A stretch of DNA of 46,556 nucleotides. Origin: Gastranaerophilus sp045639085 (GTDB lineage Bacteria; Cyanobacteriota; Vampirovibrionia; Gastranaerophilales; Gastranaerophilaceae). Numbering within the stretch: the first letter of the stretch is position 1; every line of letters starts with the position of its first letter. Made by a program: the position numbers and the translations under genes. Where the stretch lies: positions 1-46,556 of the forward strand of contig JAZUCM010000060.1 in assembly GCA_045639085.1 (NCBI GenBank), given 5' to 3'. The notes below the pieces were generated by a model that was not told where the DNA came from, did not search any database, and saw only the letters and a program-made list of their open reading frames with translations. This document shows positions 41,258 through 46,556 of this stretch, piece by piece.

Positions 41258-41523
41258 AAAAAATTGTCGTGTCACTGTCTATCGAATTTTTGGTCCAAAA
41301 CACCGAACAAATATTTTCTCTAACCAAACCGTTAACACCCGAAAGTTATGCCTTAGTGCTGCTATATTTCTATCCTGACACGGTTCGACAGCTTTCGCCG
41401 CTAACGTTTTGACCGTCAACAAAAACACTTGCCGCTATTTCGTTCCGCGAACCCTCACAACAGGCTCTGCACCCCGCATAAACTTCGGGTCAAGAGATTG
41501 CAATTCCCCGTGGAACACGACAA
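41258..41523 (-). ncRNA. ffs: Large-type signal recognition particle RNA
   Basis: About 265 nt. The 5' end TTGTCGTGT (41523-41515) pairs perfectly with 3' ACACGACAA (41272-41264), and T6 follows as terminator (41263-41258). The S-domain core reads TGTCAGGATA, a GAAA tetraloop (41370-41367), then TATAGCAGCACTAAG: the conserved bacterial SRP helix 8 (GUCAGG ... GNRA ... AGCAGC) that binds Ffh. The 5' part contains GGGAATTGCAATC, CCCGAA and GAGGGTTCG, resembling the Alu domain of the B. subtilis 6S-type scRNA, so this is the large form rather than 4.5S. The length and closing helix support this. Confidence 0.85.
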
Positions 41524-41527
41524 ATAC

Positions 41528-41556
41528 ATTTTAACATAAAAATAATGTTTTTTCAA
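41528..41556 (-). promoter_or_regulatory. SRP RNA promoter
   Basis: On the minus strand TTGAAA (41556-41551), a 17-bp spacer and TAAAAT (41533-41528); the predicted start about 5-7 nt downstream coincides with the RNA 5' closing helix. Confidence 0.75.
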
Positions 41557-41676
41557 GTTTAGTTCAAATGTTATAGATATATTTGACTAAATCATAACCC
41601 AACAACACCTAATTTTCTCCTTTTGCCAAAGAGCGATAATATAAAAAATCGTGCTATAATAAATGTGGGAGGAAAC

Positions 41677-42228
41677 ATGAACGAAAAAGAAAAAATGCTA
41701 AACGGCCAGCAATATAATCCAAATGACACACAACTGATACAAGCACGTATTGAATGCAAAAGAAAATGCCAAGAATACAACCAACTAAGCTACGAAAACC
41801 TCGAAGAACACAAAAATAAACTCAAAAATATTCTCGGTTCTTTTCAAAACAATTTCGTAATCGAACCAAATTTCTGGTGCGATTATGGTTATAACATTAG
41901 CCTAGGCGAAAATTTTTATTCCAACCACAATCTTGTAATCTTAGATCCTGCACCTGTTAAATTCGGCAATAACGTTTTTATCGGTCCTAATTGTAGTTTT
42001 TACACCGCGCATCACCCACTTGACGCAACAACCAGAAACCAAGAAGTTGAATACGCCTATCCTATAGAAGTCGGTAACGACGTTTGGTTTGGCGGAAACG
42101 TTACTGTTCTGCCCGGAGTAAAAATCGGCAATAATGTCGTTATCGGAGCCGGTAGCGTTGTTACAAAAAACATTCCTGACAACGTAGTAGCCGCCGGAAA
42201 TCCTTGTAAAATTATTAAACAACAGTAG
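41677..42228 (+). CDS. Maltose/galactoside O-acetyltransferase family enzyme
   Basis: 183 residues from ATG 41677, with GGGAGG 5 nt upstream and TATAAT at 41655-41660; the frame continues 18 codons upstream without an RBS. The N-terminal helical Maa domain (MNEKEKMLNGQQYNPNDTQL) is followed by a left-handed parallel beta-helix of hexapeptide repeats (VKFGNNVFIGPNCSFYT, IGNNVVIGAGSVVTKNI). The catalytic His is in FYTAHHPLD. It would transfer acetyl from acetyl-CoA to a sugar hydroxyl in the cytoplasm. The exact acceptor cannot be told. The 3' side has a strong shared terminator. Confidence 0.93.
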   Translation: MNEKEKMLNGQQYNPNDTQLIQARIECKRKCQEYNQLSYENLEEHKNKLKNILGSFQNNFVIEPNFWCDYGYNISLGENFYSNHNLVILDPAPVKFGNNVFIGPNCSFYTAHHPLDATTRNQEVEYAYPIEVGNDVWFGGNVTVLPGVKIGNNVVIGAGSVVTKNIPDNVVAAGNPCKIIKQQ

Positions 42229-42233
42229 AAAGC

Positions 42234-42266
42234 AAAGCGCCAGCCTTAATAAGGCTGGCGCCTTTT
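42234..42266. terminator. Bidirectional terminator
   Basis: GCGCCAGCCTT (42237-42247), AAT, AAGGCTGGCGC (42251-42261): a perfect 11-bp stem flanked by AAA and TTTT, between the convergent acetyltransferase and giant protein genes. Confidence 0.85.
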
Positions 42267-42277
42267 ATAAATAACAA

Positions 42278-45200
42278 TTACTTAATCAATGAAACATTAT
42301 CATTTGGAATATCGAAAGGTCTTGCAACCGAATCGTTCAACTGTTCCAACTCTTGAACAGCTTGCATATCCATTTGTAACTGTTTTTGTTTTTCAGCTTG
42401 CGCGATTGATTCTTCAATCAAAATATTCATATAAAGAATATTGTTTGCAGTTGCCTCATCAATATTTACGAACTCAGCTCCGGCGCGTTCTTTTGTCGCA
42501 GAAACTATTTTGATGTCCGTATCAATAACGATATCACCGTATGTAATGTGTACCGGAACGATATCACCAACACTCAATGTATCATTGTGGGTAACAGCAA
42601 CACCGCCTCTTGAGATATCAACAACTGACGCAACCTGATCGTTTGGTGCCAATGTCAACGGAATATTATTGTTGTTTACGTTGAAACGCATTGTTTGACG
42701 TTTATCAAATCCGGCGATATTATGTTCCATTGTTCTTTGTTTGTACATATATTCACCGCCAAGGTAAGACAAATCTTCAATTTCTAATGGAGTAGCATCA
42801 ACTATGCCATCATCAGGATCGACATCAGTTGAACCGTCAACGAAGTCTCCATCACCATTGTGGTAATAGTAATTTCTTTCGTCCTTGTCACGACCGATAG
42901 AAGTAACATCGTTAGGTCTTACAGCCTTACCAACAAGGGTCAAATTAGTACCCTCAATCGGAGCCGTAATATCGTTGTACTGCTTAGAGAAACCATCTCT
43001 GTTCATTGTGACTTCAACGCCATTAGCGTACATTTTGTCTGCAACAACTGTGAAATTGCCGCCATCTTGTAAACGTCCTTGATTAACAACGACCGTTGAA
43101 TCAGCCCAGTGATTTACACCATCAATCATTGTATTGTCAAGTCTTGTTCTTGTATTTATATCTAAGGCTTTTATAGTTGCATTTTCCGGAATAATATTAG
43201 CGTTAGGACCGTAATAATCTACCGGGGTATCAGGAACTGCCCCAAGCGTTTTAATTTGAAGCGATGCACCTCGAGTAACAACATTAACATCTTTTGCCGC
43301 AGTTATTTCTTTAACAACCGTATTTCCTGAGAACTCAGCATTAACAGTTCCTTCTCTTGAAATAATCGTACACGCATTAGTGTCATAATCATCACTCAAG
43401 CCTTTAACATTAACATCATTTATCGCCAAAAGATCCAAGCCTTTTGCAGTATTAGTTTGGTTGAAAGTAAGAGGTTTATCGGTTGCGCCGATATTGTTGC
43501 TTGCAATTATTGAAATACCTTCACCTTCAACGTTTGCAACTGCTGCATCTTTGGCTGCGTTAAGAATTGATGCGCTTGTGTTAGCGGTTTCACCAGCCAA
43601 GAGTAACACATCACCTTGCGCATGAACCTTATCAAGATTCATATCAGCTTCTTTGCTTGCGATATTGATTAATAAGTTATCGTTATTACCGTCAACTCTT
43701 TGAGTAGTAGCCGTAACCAAACCATCAATTTCAACATTGATAGACTTAGTTAAATCTCTAGAAGCCGGGTCAACACCGATACATACGCCATCCGGACATT
43801 CTCTAACTTCTTGACCGATAGTGCCGTTTACAGCTTCTGCCGTCAAGTTACCACCAGCTTTCACAATTGTGTTTTTAGTGCCAGCGTTAAGAATGCTGCC
43901 TTCATTTGCATACATATTGATATTGTTTACAGCCTCAAGGTTATTAGAATTATTTGCAGTTGTAGAACCGAGAATAATATCATTGCCTTTTGCATCAATA
44001 TTGATATCATTTACAGATGAAATGTGGCCTTTAACTTGGGTATTACCTGTTCCGTGGCTGTAAACATCGACATCACCTTTAGTTGACACAACATTTGCCT
44101 CATCACTGATAATAATACCATCACCGACATTTTGAACACTTACATCACCTGAAGTTACTTGTCCGTCAATTTGTACATTACCTTTAGTATTGTTGATGTA
44201 AATAATATCTTCATTTTCAATTGTCGCGGTATCTGCAATCAATAAACCAGTTCCATCGTTACGAATTTCGGCTTGCGCACCATTTTTAATATCACCCGTA
44301 ACAACAGTTTCACCAGTACCGTGGTTTCTGATAACTAAGTTTCCTGTATTATCAATTGTTCCGCTCATAGTCAAATCAAGACCATTTGAACTATTGATAA
44401 TATTCGTAATACCTTCATTATCAATTACACCACTCATGGTTACAGAACCTGTGCCGTTATTTGTTGCAATCAAATTACCAGTATTAGTGATATTACCACT
44501 CAATGTAAGATCAGTTCCAGCATTAGTGATAGTGGTGTTGCCACCGTTAGTAATTTCGCCTGCAACAGCCAACTCACCTGAACCGTTATTGGTTATGTGA
44601 AGAGAGTTAGCATTTGAAATTGTACCATCAATAACCGCATTTTCGCCGTTATTAGTTATACTAGTCCAATCTTTTGCATCAACTGAACCAGAAATTGTCA
44701 AGTTACCTGCATCGTTGGTAATTCCCAATCCTTCAGCACTTGTTATATTAGAATCCTGCGTTAACGTTAAACCGTCAACACCTGTATTTGTAATTTTTGT
44801 ACCAGCACCACTGTTTACAGTACCAGATACAGTCAAACCAGAACCATTATTGGCCAATTCAGTATCTCCGGCAACAGTTATTTCACCGTCAACATTCATT
44901 GCACCAGTTCCGTCATTCTTAACAAGAAGACCGCCTTCATTGTTAATTACACCGCTTACGTTTAAGTCCGTAGCTGTTTCATTGTTGATAATGTTAGCAA
45001 TGCCACCATTTGTAACATTAGCATCCATGTTCAACACACCTGAACCAGAATTTGTAACAATTAGGTTACGATTATTATTAATTGTTCCGGTTACATTCAG
45101 ATCCGTGCCCTTGCCAGTGATAGCAGTATCATTGCCACCAACAATATCAGCACCAACATTCAATGAACCTAAGCCGCTGTTTACGATTGACAAATTACCA

Positions 45201-46556
45201 ACAGTTTCAATAGAACCATTAACATTTGCCTCGCCGCCTCTGTTAAGAATTTGAGTTTGAGCTTTAAACTCATTCAATGCGTCAACAGGTTGCGTATTAT
45301 TAACAGATCCTTCTAAATTCATATCGCCGGAGTTATTTGTAATTAATAACAAACCACCGTTTGAAATTGAACTTGTATCTGTGGCTGTTAAACCGGCTGA
45401 ACCGTTATTTGTAATAGCCAGATTATTTGTATTTTCGATTGTTCCTGCGATATTTAAAGCAGAACCATTATTTGTAATTTCCGCATTAGCGCCGTTAACA
45501 ATAGAACCGTTAAGACTCATTTGGCCGGCACCTTCAGCATTTCTGATTACCAAATCACCTGCATTATCGAGAGTTCCGTTCAATACAAGGTCTTCAGCAC
45601 TGTTAAGAACATTTGTAACGCCTTCGTTATCAATTGAACCATCAATTACCATGCCGCCCTTGTTGCTGCTGATAATCAAATTACGTTCATTATCAATTGA
45701 ACCGCTAATATTCAAGCCATCGCCATTATTTACAACAGAGATGTCTCTGCCATTTGTAATTTGTGAATCAATATTCAATGCACCAGTGCCATTGTTATTG
45801 ATAGTCAAATCATTTGTATTATTTATAACACCAGAAACCACTGCTGTTTCGCCATTGTTGGTAATTCTTGTTCTATCACCTGTATTTGTAATAACACCAT
45901 CAAGAGTCAAACCAGCTCCATTGTTAGTGATCTGTAAAACTCCGGCGTTTGTTATTTCATTAGTATCAAGAGCATTCAAATCACCAGAATGGTTAGTAAT
46001 AACCAGATCTTTAGCATTTTGAATTGAACCGGAAAGAGTAAGTTCCGCTCCACGGTTGGTTATTTCGAAATTATTTCCATTAACGATTGAACCACCGATA
46101 TTTGCAACGCCCGCATTTTGTTCGTTTCTAATAACCAAATCGCCGGCATTGTCTACCGTTCCCGTCATAACAAGATCGTTTTCAGCATTGATAACATTCA
46201 TAATTCCTTCGTTATCGATTGTACCGTCCAGCGTCAAACCACCTTTATTGCTTGTAATCATTAGGTTACGTTCGTTGTCAATATTGCCGCCAACATTAAA
46301 ACCGTTACCGTTATTTGTAATAGCAATATCATTGCCATTCGTTATTTCAGAATTGATTACTAAGGAACCAGTTCCGTCATTAAGGACAACCAAATCACCC
46401 GCATTGGCAACTGTTCCGTTTATCGTCGCGTCTGTTCCCTTATTCGTTATCTGAGTTATTGTTCCTGTATTCGTTATATCGCCGTCCAAGGTCAAAGTGC
46501 CGCGTTCGTTATTTAACAACAACTGGCCGTCAGTCAACAACTCGCCGTCTGCGCCC
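42278..46556 (-). CDS. Giant beta-helix repeat protein (filamentous-adhesin-like) with C-terminal PilZ domain, 5' end outside window
   Basis: The frame is open to the window edge, so the true start and any signal peptide are not seen; about 1,425 residues are visible (numbered here from the codon at 46540). Residues 1-800 are tandem units of about 20 residues, pattern [LI]xITNNGxxxLxLxGxIxN, arranged in four super-repeats of about 195-205 residues; this predicts a parallel beta-helix as in filamentous haemagglutinin-type adhesins. Residues of about 800-1250 are less regular but still beta-rich (VLLLAGETANTS, VNVVTRGASLQIKT), with an isolated RECPDGVC pair of cysteines. At about 1275-1385 comes a PilZ-like domain with RQTMR (R1281-R1285) and DISRGG (D1308, S1310, G1313), the c-di-GMP-binding RxxxR and DxSxxG motifs. 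A Gln-rich helical tail follows. A cytosolic PilZ on an adhesin is topologically puzzling. Confidence 0.75.
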   Translation of the reverse strand, partial: GADGELLTDGQLLLNNERGTLTLDGDITNTGTITQITNKGTDATINGTVANAGDLVVLNDGTGSLVINSEITNGNDIAITNNGNGFNVGGNIDNERNLMITSNKGGLTLDGTIDNEGIMNVINAENDLVMTGTVDNAGDLVIRNEQNAGVANIGGSIVNGNNFEITNRGAELTLSGSIQNAKDLVITNHSGDLNALDTNEITNAGVLQITNNGAGLTLDGVITNTGDRTRITNNGETAVVSGVINNTNDLTINNNGTGALNIDSQITNGRDISVVNNGDGLNISGSIDNERNLIISSNKGGMVIDGSIDNEGVTNVLNSAEDLVLNGTLDNAGDLVIRNAEGAGQMSLNGSIVNGANAEITNNGSALNIAGTIENTNNLAITNNGSAGLTATDTSSISNGGLLLITNNSGDMNLEGSVNNTQPVDALNEFKAQTQILNRGGEANVNGSIETVGNLSIVNSGLGSLNVGADIVGGNDTAITGKGTDLNVTGTINNNRNLIVTNSGSGVLNMDANVTNGGIANIINNETATDLNVSGVINNEGGLLVKNDGTGAMNVDGEITVAGDTELANNGSGLTVSGTVNSGAGTKITNTGVDGLTLTQDSNITSAEGLGITNDAGNLTISGSVDAKDWTSITNNGENAVIDGTISNANSLHITNNGSGELAVAGEITNGGNTTITNAGTDLTLSGNITNTGNLIATNNGTGSVTMSGVIDNEGITNIINSSNGLDLTMSGTIDNTGNLVIRNHGTGETVVTGDIKNGAQAEIRNDGTGLLIADTATIENEDIIYINNTKGNVQIDGQVTSGDVSVQNVGDGIIISDEANVVSTKGDVDVYSHGTGNTQVKGHISSVNDINIDAKGNDIILGSTTANNSNNLEAVNNINMYANEGSILNAGTKNTIVKAGGNLTAEAVNGTIGQEVRECPDGVCIGVDPASRDLTKSINVEIDGLVTATTQRVDGNNDNLLINIASKEADMNLDKVHAQGDVLLLAGETANTSASILNAAKDAAVANVEGEGISIIASNNIGATDKPLTFNQTNTAKGLDLLAINDVNVKGLSDDYDTNACTIISREGTVNAEFSGNTVVKEITAAKDVNVVTRGASLQIKTLGAVPDTPVDYYGPNANIIPENATIKALDINTRTRLDNTMIDGVNHWADSTVVVNQGRLQDGGNFTVVADKMYANGVEVTMNRDGFSKQYNDITAPIEGTNLTLVGKAVRPNDVTSIGRDKDERNYYYHNGDGDFVDGSTDVDPDDGIVDATPLEIEDLSYLGGEYMYKQRTMEHNIAGFDKRQTMRFNVNNNNIPLTLAPNDQVASVVDISRGGVAVTHNDTLSVGDIVPVHITYGDIVIDTDIKIVSATKERAGAEFVNIDEATANNILYMNILIEESIAQAEKQKQLQMDMQAVQELEQLNDSVARPFDIPNDNVSLIK

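Noticed and set aside
44715..45254. 179-codon plus-strand ORF opposite the giant protein
   Set aside because: It is a shadow of the repetitive coding strand (repeats on one strand keep other frames open); no RBS and low-complexity Pro/Val/Leu content.
45381..46022. 213-codon plus-strand ORF opposite the giant protein
   Set aside because: Same repeat-driven shadow frame; composition is an antisense artefact.
42278..46556. CRISPR-like array suggested by regular repeats
   Set aside because: The periodicity is in a continuous protein-coding frame with degenerate units; there are no identical short repeats with unique spacers.

Overview
The window is low-GC bacterial chromosome. The cell envelope looks diderm: there is an LpxK lipid A kinase, two MCE/MlaD-type proteins and an MlaF-type ATPase. 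Other lineage hints are an LL-diaminopimelate aminotransferase-like enzyme, PPDK, IspF, and large proteins of a style I associate with the non-photosynthetic cyanobacterial sisters (Vampirovibrionia/Melainabacteria, order Gastranaerophilales). These include a protein starting MGLAASQARLL and several orphan proteins with a short N-terminal [IV]xF[KRG] tag. The taxonomic call comes from pattern memory, not from a search.

Layout. 1-140: right end of an IS3-family element. 289-2942: MlaF-like ATPase, DapL-like aminotransferase and a higBA toxin-antitoxin pair. 3021-4391: orphan tagged membrane protein. 4495-7140: ppdK. 7250-11630: two tandem paralogous orphan genes with a phosphoribosyltransferase-like C-terminal motif, the second split by a frameshift. 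11692-16874: a 47-aa ORF, a CoA-disulfide-reductase-like flavoprotein, an overlapping MnmD-like methyltransferase and FAD oxidoreductase pair, a small exported peptide and a P-loop protein. 17040-20673: fusA and a TPR protein. 20701-25548 (mostly minus): degenerate PurD-like ATP-grasp protein, LpxK, MCE protein and lytic transglycosylase. 25686-26836: diguanylate cyclase, exported parvulin and tRNA-Gly. 26948-32837 (minus): SEC-C protein, unknown protein, valS, upp and a second MCE protein. 33004-35473: rpsT with a structured leader, an orphan HigA and the MGLAASQ protein. 35644-40010: tagged protein with a Cys/His cluster, a glutaredoxin and hybrid-cluster-protein-like operon, and an RHH regulator. 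40042-41523 (minus): AlkD-like protein, ispF and a large SRP RNA. 41677-42228: maltose-acetyltransferase-type enzyme. 42278 to the window edge (minus): a giant repetitive beta-helix-type protein ending in a PilZ domain.

Themes. (i) Envelope and lipid trafficking genes (mlaF-like, two MCE proteins, lpxK) are dispersed rather than clustered. (ii) A c-di-GMP thread links a GGDEF synthase with an intact I-site to a predicted adhesin carrying a PilZ RxxxR/DxSxxG signature. (iii) At least five genes have TATAAT only 6-9 nt before the ATG, which predicts leaderless or nearly leaderless mRNAs. (iv) A 12-nt motif, ATTCNGATAATA, recurs in both orientations inside two adjacent coding regions and appears as inserted peptides. 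The strongest candidates for undescribed biology are the beta-helix/PilZ protein, the PRTase-like paralog pair, the N-terminally tagged orphan set and the ligand-less HCP-like protein paired with glutaredoxin.
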